Both the position numbers and the translations under genes were made by a program. This document shows, one piece after another, positions 11,448-23,829 of a DNA stretch of 64,000 nt. Under the pieces are notes generated by a model that was not told where the DNA came from, did no database searches, and saw only the letters and a program-made list of their open reading frames with translations. The stretch is from Corylus avellana. Lineage: Eukaryota; Streptophyta; Magnoliopsida; Fagales; Betulaceae. Numbering within the stretch: position 1 is the first letter of the stretch; each line of letters begins with the position of its first letter. The DNA lies in assembly GCF_901000735.1 (NCBI RefSeq), contig NC_081547.1, positions 4,960,001-5,024,000 of the forward strand, read 5' to 3'.

Positions 11448-13688
11448 GTAGACTTCACAAACGTGAAAGTGATCATATGGGTGGAAATAAAGTAATTTGA
11501 CTCTTGTTGACAACTATTGGTATACATTGATGTTCGCACTAGTAAAACATATACAATAATCTTAGTTTCGTAGAAATTATGGACAGGACCATTACTTTTC
11601 CTTTGCATTTCATGTTCAAATGGTTTTAATTTGTAAAACGAATATAACGTTGACCAACAAAAAAAAAAAAAAAAAAAAAAAAGCAAAGTTGTCAACCTTT
11701 TAAGTGTCACTGTTGCGTAGTAGTATACGTACCAAGCAATGCGCATACTGCTTTCTAGCCTGTGGACAAGCACCTGTCGTCGATGGCGGCCAACATGGAA
11801 ATTAATCTTCTCCACATAAAGAGATACGAGAGGTCAACAGACAACAGCTAATGCCATGAATGTTAATTTATACGTACGATTTCTTGTATTAAAATGTTTA
11901 TATAATTAATAATTATTTATTTATTTATTAGGTTTTGTTTTATTTAGCATTATCTCGATCACCTATTGTAGAAATAGAATCTATTGTAATACAGTGTATA
12001 TAATCAAATTATATATGTTATTAAGATAAGCGGTGAGAGTTATATAATAATTGTGCCACTACAAAATTTTTTGAATAGAATGCGCTGGTTGGAATGATAT
12101 AATTAAAAGCATTTTCCCCTCAAGCTTGCAGTACGTCCCATGACTTAGCTTTTTCCATGCAATCAATTCACAAATTAAGATTAATTAATATCGATAAATC
12201 CGTGGCCATAATTGAGGGGTGGCCAAAAGGCATGCAGTCATGCAGATCACCATCACACTAAAACAATTTCCAAGACGGCAAGAGAAGCTAAACAAGTCAA
12301 TTTGATCAGCTGAGCAAAGAAACAAGATTTTGATTCCCATTATACACCACCTGTACGTACGTAAGTGATCTATCTTAAACATCAAAGCTCCGTTTGCTTG
12401 CTGAGACAAAAGAGAGTAATTTGGCCAAGCAAACCATGATTTGAACACAGAAAAAAATGTCCATGTATGGTGGGTCAGGTATGTTGTTTCCTCCCCCTAC
12501 CAGAGAAAATGACTTCAGATCATTTACCCACACAACCAAATGAAGCTAGCCTCATCAGTTTGGCGAAAAACAGTGACCTCTTTAATTAACAATGACATGC
12601 CAGATTTCTTGCGTACGTAACATGATCAGCAATAAGTTATTAGTGCATATCAACTCACTTACTCCATTGTCTTGATAAAGACAACCTCTGTACATAAGAA
12701 CCCCATAAACTGATAAATATGAAACATTAGGATGAGTAGATTCTTACAGAGGTCGATGCAAGTCATGTCTATCGACTATCAACATCATTGCCAATTTGCC
12801 ATCAATTATTGGGTTATGGATGAGTAGGAATTTTCTGAAATTTTCTTATATAAATATGGTGAGGAGATAAGCATGCGACGTGCCCCTAAACTGCATGTTA
12901 ATTAATACCAAGCCCGGGTGAATGTGATGGCACCATGACAGCTGGCATGGATGTCATGCTCAATATTGCGGCGACTGATCGAAGCCGATGCATGCAACTT
13001 ACATATTCCACTGATGTCATATATATATATATTAATATCAGTAATGGATCAACTAATCTTGTATTTATTTTCTCAATAGATAATTTGAAGTGGGGATCCT
13101 TGCTATATATTGCTGTTCCTGCATCATGCTTGGCTCTGGATATAATAAATTAACATTCAAAAACATTTTGAGCCAGAAAACAGATGAATTATATTCACAC
13201 AATGATCTGGCTAGCTATAGCTGCCAAAAGAAATATTAATTTAATCATCAAGATCACCAGGTATATATTTTTGAACAAAATAATAAATATTGAAGCAGTT
13301 TACACTTGAATAATAAGAAATCATTACATTTTTTTCAGTATCTTTCTAGGGTTAGCTGCCCATCAGGACAACTTACAAATATCAAATGAATTCATAAACG
13401 AAACATTCTAGTCCCATAAAAAAAAAAAAAAAAAAACTTACAGCATCCACGTACATCAAGTGGGAAAAAAAATGGTAATTACTTCTGACAGTAAGAATCA
13501 ATACCATGCACCCCCTTATTTCCTAAGTACACCCCTGTTGAATCCAACTTCATTAGAAATTGAAGATCCTTAATTACTAGAAATTATCATATATTTTCTT
13601 TTTAAAAAAGAAAATTTCTTACTTTGCTCGATGAAATAATTATAAAATAATAATGTGATTATTTTTGAAAAAAAATATATGCTAATTA
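11448..13688. other. Intergenic, no gene recognised
   Basis: AT-rich DNA between the CACTA element and the ACC synthase stop codon. It holds a 24-base A run near 11660, scattered short open frames without domain resemblance, and a second A run near 13420. The part nearest the gene must contain the ACC synthase 3' UTR and polyadenylation signals, but I cannot place them. Confidence 0.6.
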
Positions 13689-16409
13689 TTAATTCTTTGC
13701 TCGGACAAGCGGAGAGAGAGAAATTGGCGAGTGAGGGGACATCATGTGTGGAGACATAACACTCTCATCGTATCTTCTAGAGGAGAAGCTAAGCTTAAGA
13801 TTGTTTTGCAAACGTTTGTTTTTCACCTGCGCCTTTCCTTTTTTCGCTTGACGTACAAATGTTCGGATTCTTTCAAGCGCAACTTCCACGGTGTCGTCGT
13901 CCATATTGGCGAAGCAAACCCTAAACCAGCCGGGCTCCGAGCAATTGAACGAAGACCCCGGAGAAACATTAAGCTTCACCTGGTTGATAATCACCCGCCA
14001 TAGCACCAGCTCATCCTCAAACGTCTGTTTTTCAAGGAGCCTACGCAAATCCATCCAAACAAAAAGCCCAGCATTGCTTTTCAAGCAAGAAATCTCCACC
14101 TCCTCAAGCCCCTCGGTGAACATGCTGCGCCTCTTCGCCAGCCTCTTCGAGCTCTCCGACAGAAACTTCCCGACAAACTCCTCGTCCGACAGCATTGAAG
14201 CAAGGAGGTGTTGAGTTTGCGAGGAAACTAATCCGAAGCTCGACATTTTCCGGGCGCAGCTCACGACAGCGTCATTGTAAGAGTAAACTATGCCCACCCT
14301 GAAGCCAGGGAGGCCCATGTCTTTCGACAAGCTGTAAACAATGTGAATGAGATCGCGGTTGCATTCCATTCCTTCTATGATTTCGGAAATGCTTGTGAAT
14401 GTCGGGGAGCCGGAGACAGTGGCTGAATATATTTCGTCAGATACTAAATGGATGTTCTTTTCGTTTACGAAGCTCACCAGGCTTCTCATTGTCTCAGTGT
14501 CTAGAACAGTGCCCAGAGGGTTTGATGGGTTGGCAATGAGCAAGCCCTTGATCTTGATGTTGTCTTCTTGGGCCTTTTCATATGCTGCTTCTAGCGCTGC
14601 TTTTGTTATTACGAACCCATTCGAGCTGTCGCAATCAACGGGAAGTATCTGCACCCCAGTTCGCCATCCGATGTCCCTGAAAAATCTGCAATTAAACAAA
14701 AAAAAAAATTAATTAAATTAAAAATATTAATTTTTACGGAATTTATCCATCTTAATTATATGATAATACTTTAATAATACATTAAATTATTACACGATGA
14801 GATGAGCGTACGTGTAAACGACCTATGCTGCCCACACTATTTGTGGTCCAAATACTGATTGCAGTGGGAATAAAAAAAATAAAGGCTGACAGGTGGAATC
14901 TTTAACATCTTGTATCCTTTTTCTGTGACTATGGAAATTGTCCAAACATCCAGCTGTGGATTGGAATTAGGTGATTGCCCTCCTCTCTGGATTGCAGTAT
15001 GGGGCTTGTAGGCCAATAGCAAAGGTCCACTAGGTCTAGAGAGGTTTTTCTTTTTTTTTATTAATAGTAATAGTATATACTACACTCTTATTTTATTGGG
15101 TTAATGTAATTGTGCATATTAGTTTTTGATCAATCAAGGAAATTTTTTTTTTTTTTGAGAAGTGAAAAGGATGAGATCGAGTGAATTGAAGCGAGAATAT
15201 AATATGTGCTTGACCTAACTTATTGACGCAAAACGTTACGTGAATCGTTGTCACTGACTTACTTATTAGTAATAGGAAATTGTGTAATTGACCTAACATT
15301 AATTGACCTCCTAAGAATAAATAAATCAAAAAATATTTAGAAGAATTGACTCTGACACGAGTAAGTTTCCTGGAAATTGCGAATGTCAGCTTTCTATTGG
15401 GTATGGTTTCAGACTTCTACTGCTACCTAAACTTTGACAAGGCATCTTTGGGAGAATCCTGCTGGTTTCTTGATCTACTCAGGGCCACGTGGTCAAGAGT
15501 CAAAGACCATGACTTGGACCCTAAGTTTGGATAGAAATTCTCTAACAATTTTGTTACTCCACTTGTCGTTAAATCACTAAATTAATTCATCATTTTTATA
15601 TTAGTAGTTTTAAGTTTTAAGTTTTAATTTAATTTAATTTGTTTCCATCATTTGTTTAATTTTTGTGAAAATAAAATAAAAGTGTTAAAGAGATAATGTC
15701 CGTACGCTGGATAATAAGGTGAGGGTACAAGGAAAACATCCCCGGGATCCGCCAAACAGAAGGTGATTAGCTCGTTTGCTCCGGTAGCTCCGCCGCCCAT
15801 GACTATACGGTCAGGATCAAATCTGACCCTGTTGCCTCTTACTCTCCCCATAAAGTTCGCCACAGCCTGAAAATATTTAACACAAACATATTAATATTAT
15901 TGCCAAAAAAGAAATGGCATTTCTACTTCTACATTTCTTCGTTTATGTAACTTCATCATCATTTTACAAGTTAAAGAACAAGTTTATGTATGTATATATA
16001 CTTGTCTAAACTCCGGCAAGCCATGATAATCCTGAAAGTTAGCAATATTCTTGAACTCATTCACTCCTTCAGCTGTGCAAATGGAAGCTTTAGGATTTTT
16101 CCTAATCCACTCTTCAATCAAATCAAAGCAAAGCTGAAACATAAATATAAACAAACACACAAACAAAAACATTAAACCTGCATGTTAACGTGCATTGTAC
16201 GTGAGATATTCAAGCACAAAAATATTAATCTCCATGCACCAAACCTGATTTTCTGCAAGCCCCATCTGGATAACTCCATCTCGATTTTTAGAAGGGTGAT
16301 AAGGGTTCTGATCATACGCCTTCCATCCATCGAAGTAAGGAGAATTCTCACCATGTCGGTCGTTGGTTGCAATTTTAGACAAAAGTTGGTGATTCTTACT
16401 CAACCCCAT
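13689..16409 (-). CDS. ACS: 1-aminocyclopropane-1-carboxylate synthase, type 1
   Basis: Converts S-adenosylmethionine to ACC, the rate-limiting step of ethylene synthesis; a cytosolic PLP enzyme acting as a dimer. Four exons join in phase: 16245-16409, 16002-16133, 15706-15866 and 13689-14685, giving 484 residues, the usual length. Landmarks: ENSPYFDGW near the N terminus, GLAENQ at the first junction, [32 protein letters not shown] across the last intron, [14 protein letters not shown] (Asp236), the PLP lysine in [10 protein letters not shown] (Lys274) and the substrate arginine in GWFRVCFAN (Arg408). The tail [11 protein letters not shown] followed by Ser-Pro at 464, 469, 472 and 477 marks type 1, the class stabilised by MPK3/6 phosphorylation, with a CDPK-type serine at 452. 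No lesion is seen. Confidence 0.96.
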
Positions 16410-16501
16410 TTTCAGCTTTCCCTACAGCAAGCTCACTTGGAATGAATATTATAATTATTGTCTAAAAATATGAGTGAGTAAAATACTGAGAGAATGTGGG
16501 A

Positions 16502-16508
16502 ATTTATA
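16502..16508 (-). promoter_or_regulatory. TATA box of the ACC synthase gene
   Basis: On the - strand the sequence reads cctataaattccc about 95 bp upstream of the start codon at 16409. Position and form fit a plant TATA box with a short 5' UTR. No transcription start was measured. Confidence 0.6.
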
Positions 16509-17133
16509 GGCCAGAGGGGAGTTGGAAGCGAAGAGATCGAGGAAACAGAGATAGAAAAGTCCATTTCAAACTTCAAATGTTTGGAAAAAGAGAATTTTTG
16601 AGTGGCGGTTTGGTCAACGAATGCGTAATGGCTTGCGTATCAGTTTACTCGCAAATCAAGCATTAACACCCACGTGTAAAAGTGAACCTCCTTGTACATG
16701 TTTGATTTTTTTGTTCATTTTGTTTAGAAAGGACGAAGTTTCTTTTTGCTCTTGCCGTGAGTTTTCAATGGAAAAATAGCAGGAAATCTGTGTGTTCCAA
16801 TTTCTAATCTGGTAGGCGTAGGCGTTGGTGCTGACTCGGAGTAGTTTTGGGGGTCACTTTTTAGAGTTGTGCCGAAAGTTACATCACAAACCTCAAAATG
16901 CGCCAACTGTACTTCTGACAATAATTAGATTTTCTTTTTCCCGATTTCTTGAGGACCCCACAGTTTTATACGTGTTCAATACATTTTTTGTGTAAGAAAT
17001 GGATTCCCGTTTTGTTGGACCATATATATCGTACGTGTGCTACAGACACCGATCAAAACGGTGCTATTGTTGGATTTAATGATCACGCGTGTGCTTTTTA
17101 ATTTACGCGGTTGATGTATGGTTGGAGAGCAAA

Positions 17134-17750
17134 GGCATGGTAAACGAGGTCACCTCATTGTACTAATTACTAAAGATGGCAATGGTTTCAAAATTCAAAT
17201 TTTAAGGGTACGTTGCAGAAGTAGAAAGCACAACCAACCTCACCGCCCCGAGTGCAATGCATGATAAATGTGATTACCTTTTTACTAAAGATGGTAAGGG
17301 TTTCAAAATTCAAAATTTTACCTTGGCCCCTTCACCACCGAGACCAACGCATGTTAAACGTAATGTCCTCCTTACTAAATATGGCAAGGGTTCCAGAATT
17401 CAAATTTTAAGAGTTTGTTGCATAAGTAGAATGCAGAGCCCAGCCCTTGCCCACCCCCGAGAGCGAGGCATGATAAATGTGGTCACCTCCTTGCTAAAGA
17501 TGGCAAGGGTTCCAAAATTCAAAATTCAAGCTTGCAGAAGTAGCAAGCGCAACCAACTCTCGCCCCCTCGCCCGGGAGCAATGCATGATAAATGTGGACA
17601 CCTCCTTACTAAAGATGGCAAGGGTTCCAAAATTCAAATTCCAAGGGTTTGTTGCAGAAATAGAAAGCACTGCCCACCTCCCGCCCGCCCCCGAGAGCAA
17701 CGTTTATCAACGGATGATAAACGCGGTCTCATCCTTACTAAAGAAATTTA
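17134..17750 (+). repeat. Tandem array, unit about 117 bp, five to six copies
   Basis: Units starting at a gcatg(a/g)taaa block lie at about 17134, 17259, 17349, 17468, 17583 and 17712. Each carries acctccttactaaagatggc, aagggttccaaaattcaaa, ttgttgcagaagtagaaagc and a C-rich stretch ending ccgagagcaatg. Unit length varies from 90 to 129 bp. Long frames run through it (one from 17257 to 17811, 184 codons), but the frame shifts between units and the translation has no domain character. It is a minisatellite-like array about 700 bp upstream of the ACC synthase start. Confidence 0.85.
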
Positions 17751-17810
17751 TAATATCAAAGGTCTATTACTTTTCGGATATAGGTTTCTTGTATTATTAG
17801 AGTGTTGGTA

Positions 17811-19190
17811 GATGTACTACATTTTTTTAATATAAATTTTTTACAAATTGACGTAATAGTTCACATGGTATTTATCATGCAGGCTGGCTCATTACCCTTT
17901 TTTTTTAAAAAAAAAAAATCTCTTTTGTTGTAGTTATTATTCTCGGTTTATATTGATTTCCCAGCCGCACTTACTAAAGTCAAGTATCCATTATAGTGCT
18001 TTTGTGAAATTTTGAAGAGGCCGACAATCTTATTCGGGCAAAATCCTCTCTCTATTTATATTAGAATATTAATTATGAGAATAATATGTACATAGTTTGT
18101 TATTTACACGTACAAAATGGAAGACTATGGTGATTTTATATCATACATTGTGAGCACTCACATTCGACTAACAAATATTTAGTTTTTATTTTTTTATTTT
18201 TATATTTTAACCACCTACTTTTTTTGAAGCACCTACACTTAGCTCAACAATTTAGTTATTCACTTTCAATTTTTCATTTAAAATATTATTTATTTAACTA
18301 CTTTTCATATTCTCAAGCAAGAGAGAGAACACAACTGTTTTTTTTTTTTTACTTTATTTATTTTTATTAATATAATTAAGGATTTGTTGAGCTACGGTGG
18401 TACTATAAAAACTCAACAAATCTTTAATCATTTGGTTAAGTTGAATGAGGAGCATTTTTTGCTACAAGGCTAGTCAAAATAACATTTTAGCTATTTTGTT
18501 GAGCCCAATGTGAATGTTCGAATGATTTTGTGAGAGAATTCATATATCCGGCTCAACAAATATTTAACTGAAAAACACTTCTTCTTTTTGTGAGAGAACT
18601 CATCCAGCTAAGCTATCCACTTTCACTTTTTTATTTAAAATATTATTTTTTTATTTAGTTTTTGTATTATTTTATTTTATCTGCTTAGCAAATTTTTAAT
18701 CATTTTATTAAGCGAGATATGAAGATTTTTTGCTACAAAACTAATCAAAATAACATTTTAACTATTTTGTTGAGCCTATAATATAAATGCTCGTATGTTT
18801 TACCAAATTCGTACATATACATCATATTACAATATAAACATGCAAGTCAGTATAATCAAAGTATAGTCTTCTTGAACATTGTGTACGATAGGTAAAAAGC
18901 CTCTATGGCTGAATTATTTAATTGCGTTATTTTTTTTTCTTTTCCCTTCCCTAGAAAATCTTCTTCGGCGCGCGCGCGCACTATGGAGAGAGAGTGCTTT
19001 ATTTATTTTACTCTTCAGATTTTATTAATTTCAATCATGACAACTAAAGTCAAACTTATATTCCAATCTTTCATAATATCCTTGAAATTTCGAGTAATGG
19101 CACCCTTAGAACCTAAGTTAATTATTCGGGGCATTATGGGTTGGTGACTACCACACAATATAGAAAATCAGCCCTATAATGATGATGATT
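17811..19190. other. AT-rich intergenic DNA with a repeated block
   Basis: A block with gctacaaggctagtcaaaat and attttgttgagcc occurs near 18460-18525 and again near 18731-18800 in diverged form, each followed by a tgaatgttcg-like or aaatgctcg-like phrase. Similar cactcacattcg phrases near 18155 may be the inverted partner of a MITE. No gene is seen. Confidence 0.45.
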
Positions 19191-19194
19191 ATAT

Positions 19195-19432
19195 GTCGAG
19201 CACTGGCACTTATTTTGTTACCGACACTTTTTTCCAGTGCATTTTATATCAAGCGTCGAAAAAATAAGCACTAGTATAGGTCTTTTTTTCCGGCACATTT
19301 TACGCAAATATTTCGGCGCTTATATTAAAATACTGGTACTTATTTTGCTACCGACACTTTTTTTTTGCCGATCTTACTCGAGCGCCAGAAAAATATGCAA
19401 CAATATTAGGTATTTTTAGTAGTGACATAGGG
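19195..19432. mobile_element. Possible CACTA terminal fragment
   Basis: Several copies of a tccggcac/ccgacac phrase next to T runs, with gcacttattttgctaccgac appearing twice, end in tatttttagtagtg at about 19427. The terminus resembles a CACTA right end with subterminal repeats. No matching left end (cactac) was found, so it would be a truncated copy. Confidence 0.35.
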
Positions 19433-19843
19433 CATCTGTATAGTGTATACTTTATAGTAAACTTTTGGGAAGCGTTTTGAGTTTTGGACAGGTAAAAATT
19501 GATAATTGATTTGGTGGGCCACATTTGAAAAAAGGTTTGAAAATTTATTTGTGAAAATTTTGGAAGAGTGTTTTGTAAAAATTAAAAAAATATTTTTATA
19601 AAAGATGAAGATTTATTTTTATTTTATTTTTTTTTTAAATTTTTTTTTTATGCAGCCATAGGCCAATATAAGTAGTGATCGATCAGGCAATGAGGCAACC
19701 ATTGCGGGGCCACCCGTACCATGCATCACGCAGCCACATCCCCAACCAATTTAGTTTTTTTTTTTTTTTTTTTGGTTTAAAAAAAAATTATTTTGTGTTT
19801 TATTTTTTGAGAAGTGTTTTGAGTTTTGAGAACAATTTTTAAA

Positions 19844-20721
19844 GTGAAAACTTTAGTTTGGCTCCATAAACTTTCAGCTAGTTTTACAAACTTCTTCAAT
19901 TTTTAAATCTCTCACTTTGGACCTTTAAACTTTGAATTACTCTCACTTACGACCTTTTTGTTAGTTTTTAACATTAAACTCAAACGGTTTAACTTTTTAT
20001 GTCCATTATATTCTCACCCAATTCACTTAAAATTTCTATAACACCTAAAACTACAGCACCCACCCCCAGCCCAAAACGACACCGTTTTGGGCATCTATTA
20101 TTATTTTTTATTTTTTAAAAAAAAAAAAGAAAAGAAAAAGCAAAAGCAAAATATAAAAAATAAATAAATAAATAAATAAAAATCGGATCGGGGTGGCTTC
20201 AGCCACTTCCTTGGCCAAAAAGGGGTGGCCGAAACCACCCCCAGGCCCTTAGGGGTGGTCCGGCCATGCCCAAAATCCCAAAACTCATTCCTTTTTTTTT
20301 GTCTTTTTTTTTTTTGGCCTTTTGCCACCCCCTTGATGCCATGGGGGTGGCTCCAACCACCTCCATGGCCAAAAGGGGGTCCATGGGGGTGGCTCGATCT
20401 GATTTTTTTTTTTTAAAAAAAAAAATAATATTTTACTTATTATTTTTTTTTTAAAAAAAAAAATAATATTTAATGCCTAAAATAGTGTCGTTTTGAGCTG
20501 TGATGGGTGTTGTAGTTTGGGGCTCAAAATTGTGTAGTTTTCAGGTGAAGGTATAATAGGCATAAAAAGTCAAAGTGTTTGAGTTTAACGTTGAAAACTA
20601 TCAGAAGAGTCATAAAGTGAGAGTAATTCAAAGTTTAGGAGGTCCAAAGTGATAGATTTGAAAGTTGAGGGGAGTTTGTAAAATTGGCTAAAAGTTCAGA
20701 TGATCAAACTGAAGTTTTTCC
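19844..20721. mobile_element. Long foldback element with GC-rich core
   Basis: The left arm (gtgaaaactttagtttgg and onwards) and the right arm (ccaaactgaagttttt-like, inverse) pair over about 250 bp each, including the phrases tctcactttggacct / aggtccaaagtgatag and tgttagtttttaacattaaac / gtttaacgttgaaaac. The core (20180-20400) is unusually GC-rich, built of ggggtggc and gccacccc words in both orientations, and is flanked by A/T homopolymers. No open frame of interest. A target duplication is not clear. Confidence 0.75.
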
Positions 20722-20872
20722 ATTTTTTTGAAAAGCGTGCTAGTAATGGGGCTATATATAAAATCCTGATATTTGAGAAAAGTTCTCGGTCAAAAATGCT
20801 TTTGAAAAGTTTACCACACATGAGGCTTCAGTGTGGTAATTAACTAATATATAATGAAACCTTGCAGATTTG

Positions 20873-21052
20873 GAGTAATGATATAAAAAAATTAGAGTTT
20901 TTTTAGAGTTCTCCCAAATGTGATATGTCATTTAAAATTACAGATAGATCAATATTCAATAATGATCATCACAAATTTAATGATAATTTTAAAAACCAAA
21001 TCACATTTAAGAGAACTCTAAAAAATTTATAATCCTCCTTATATCATTACTC
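20873..21052. mobile_element. Small foldback MITE (gagtaat family)
   Basis: The ends gagtaatgatata and tatatcattactc are inverted, as are agagttctcccaaatgtgat and atcacatttaagagaactct. The centre carries caataatgatc and aatgataattttaaaa, also found in the foldback at 51258-51416, so the two are likely relatives. Confidence 0.7.
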
Positions 21053-23454
21053 TTCTTTTTTGTGACCATCCAAATTCAAACAACTAATCAAACCGTTAGA
21101 AATTAATGCTCTAAACTTGGATCAATGGGCTTGCGCCCACAGATTAAGGGCGTTGCCATATATACGGATACTATATATATATCCAAGTTAATTATTCTCT
21201 ACATATTCATAAAATACCAGTAAATTGTACATACGGCTACTAATACTCTGCTCTAAATTGCTCGCTAGCTTATGTAATGACGCGTATGGCTACAGGAAGG
21301 GAACATCCCTGCAGATCGATTGGCTCCTAGGCCCTAGCTGTTGCTTGATTCCCCGGAAGGCCTTCTCCACTTTTTCCAAATGATGTAAGAGTGTTTTTTT
21401 ATTTTTTATTTTTTAGAGTGTTTATAAATTGATAGGAAATAAATATTTAAATCCAATGTGGTCGATCAAAGTATTTATGTGCGGAAAGAAGTTACAAAAA
21501 AAGTTGTATGAAAGATGAAGAATTAATTTATTCATATTTGTGGAGGATCTTCAAGACAAACGGGAATAATGGCAGTTGTTTGTTCATGTTAATCTTCTTA
21601 AAGAAAGAGGAGTTAGCCTGGTTTTTTTTCTTTTCAAAAAAAAAAAAAAGTATAGAGATTTTTTATTAATCCTTTAAACTTACTTTGTTAGAATATATTT
21701 TGATTTTATATTTTTTAGTATAGGAGTGGATTTATATTTTTTTATATAAATTAATTTAGATTCACTTGTATATATTCAGAATATACTCTAACATACTTGA
21801 TAAGTTTATTATAATGGACCACAATAACTAAATATTTACGTAAAATAGAATAATTAATATAAGCTTGGATTCCCTCTCTTTGCTCATGCTCGCATAATAT
21901 TGTCACGATAATTTGATTTACGGACCTGACATTAGTCAAATTTGAGGAGATTAGATCCTACAAATAAGATTTCAAAGCCTGCTAATCTAGTGTACGTGTT
22001 GACCAATGTTCGAAGGTGGAATATTTGTCTTGCAACCCCCAAAAGTCTCGGTGACAAAGACGTCATATTTAAAATATTTAAAAAATGTTCAGCATATGCT
22101 ATAACTCTAACAGGTCATATTTAAAATATTTAAAATATTTAAAAAAATGTTCAGCATATCCTATAACCCTGACAAAACTTACGGACCGATTTATACGACT
22201 TGTAAACTTGCACGAGTTAAATATGAATTTAATAAGTTAGAATTGGGATATCTGACTCGTTTAGTTAAATATGTTAAGTTAGAGTTGACTTATATATATA
22301 GTCTTATACTAGTGATTTAACACGATTGATATGCGACATACAAACTTATAATTTTTGACACGACCTACAAAGCCTAACACAAAATTAGCTGATTTAGGTT
22401 AATGGGTCTTGATGCAGGAGAATCAATAACTGAGTTATCAACTTATCATACTGAATTAATGGAACTAGAATATTTTGACAGAATATATTATAACAAAAAT
22501 GACAAGAATCAATAATAATATTTGAAGATTATTTTTTTGTCTACAAGAATTTGCATAATCTGTTTAATTAAATTAATCGAGTTAATTAAGGTTAAATAAT
22601 CTAAGGGGTTGTTTGCCAATGGACCCAAAAAAAATCCCCAAACTATTAATTTCAAATTCAACTCCAACATTTTTACTTTTTACATCATATTAATCACATT
22701 TTACTATTATTCAAATAAATAAAAAACTACAAACCTTTTTTTTTAATATATCAAGCATTTTTATCTTTTTCATACGTCAATCAAATCTTGCTATAGTTGT
22801 ATGCCACTTTTTTTTCAAGCCGATAACAAACATAGTCTTATATCCTTATCTCGACACGATCCCAACACGGCACGCAAACACGCTATGAGCATGATTTGTC
22901 AAAGGAATTTATCCATCCTCTCCGTGTAGACGGTGGGGATCGAAGTTTGGGAATGTTTTATATATATGATAAGTCAAATTAAGGGACAGCGATCAACGAT
23001 CGTGGTGGCTGTGTTGACTCTCTTGGTTGCTGCAGGCGATGGAGTAAAATATTATCTTGGACCCGCCTCCTGTCTGGCTGTCTTCCATTATTACCAACCT
23101 TTTTGAAATCTTTCTTCTTTGTTCAGAAGATGTTGTATGCATGTTGAAGTCTAGACACGCGTGCAGGAGACACTGCGATTATCTTGATGCTCAAGCAACC
23201 CAATGACTACGATATAAGTGGAAAGTGATCATAAATAACCACTAATGTGGAAGCAAGCAGTTTCAGACTTTCAGGGGGCGTCAACGTCGACGACGTCTTC
23301 CATCAAATTAACTACTACAACTGAAACTAAAACTACGTCGTTTCCTAATGCTAATGTAGTTTTAAGTTGATTAGAATAATATATTAAAGGATTAGGATTC
23401 AAACCAAGGGGTAGAGAGAAACTATCCCTTCATTTCCTCTTAATTACCTACTTA
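21053..23454. other. Intergenic, no gene recognised
   Basis: AT-rich DNA. A 40-base phrase containing tcatatttaaaatatttaaaa and gttcagcatat is repeated at about 22065 and 22113. The stretch 22170-22400 has words such as cacgacctacaaagcctaacac and taaatatgaatttaataag, like degraded hAT-type MITEs. No coding signal is seen. Confidence 0.45.
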
Positions 23455-23829
23455 CTCTTCTAACATTTTTCTTTCTAATTAACTTAACCTACTCTAGCTT
23501 TAAGACCGACAAGACACCATATATAGGGGTCTTTTGTTTTTTTGTCGTCTTACTTACTGCTAGCTGGTGAAAACCATTGAAGGAGGACATCAAATGAGCC
23601 GACCATGTTTTTTTTTTTTAAAAAAAAAAAAGAAGTTTGTAATTGAATGAAGAATGAAAGAGGAGAAGGAAGAAATAAAGAAAATGAAGATAAAGATTTA
23701 AGGGTGGTTCGATGATAGATACATGTGTTTACCATTATGGAAGAGCACAATATATAGGATTACATTGTGCTTTTATTAATCTAATTTGTTTGTGTACAAG
23801 GTTTTATTTATAAAGCTTACAAATTGTTT

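Noticed and set aside
11387..11815. 142-codon - strand frame
   Set aside because: It starts in the CACTA terminus and crosses a long A run that codes for a Phe stretch; no domain, no splice signals.
17134..17750. CRISPR-like array
   Set aside because: Spacing is irregular, the 'spacers' are themselves repeats, and the genome is a plant's.
17257..17811. 184-codon frame as a protein gene
   Set aside because: It is a by-product of the ~117-bp tandem array; the frame shifts between units and nothing in it resembles a domain.
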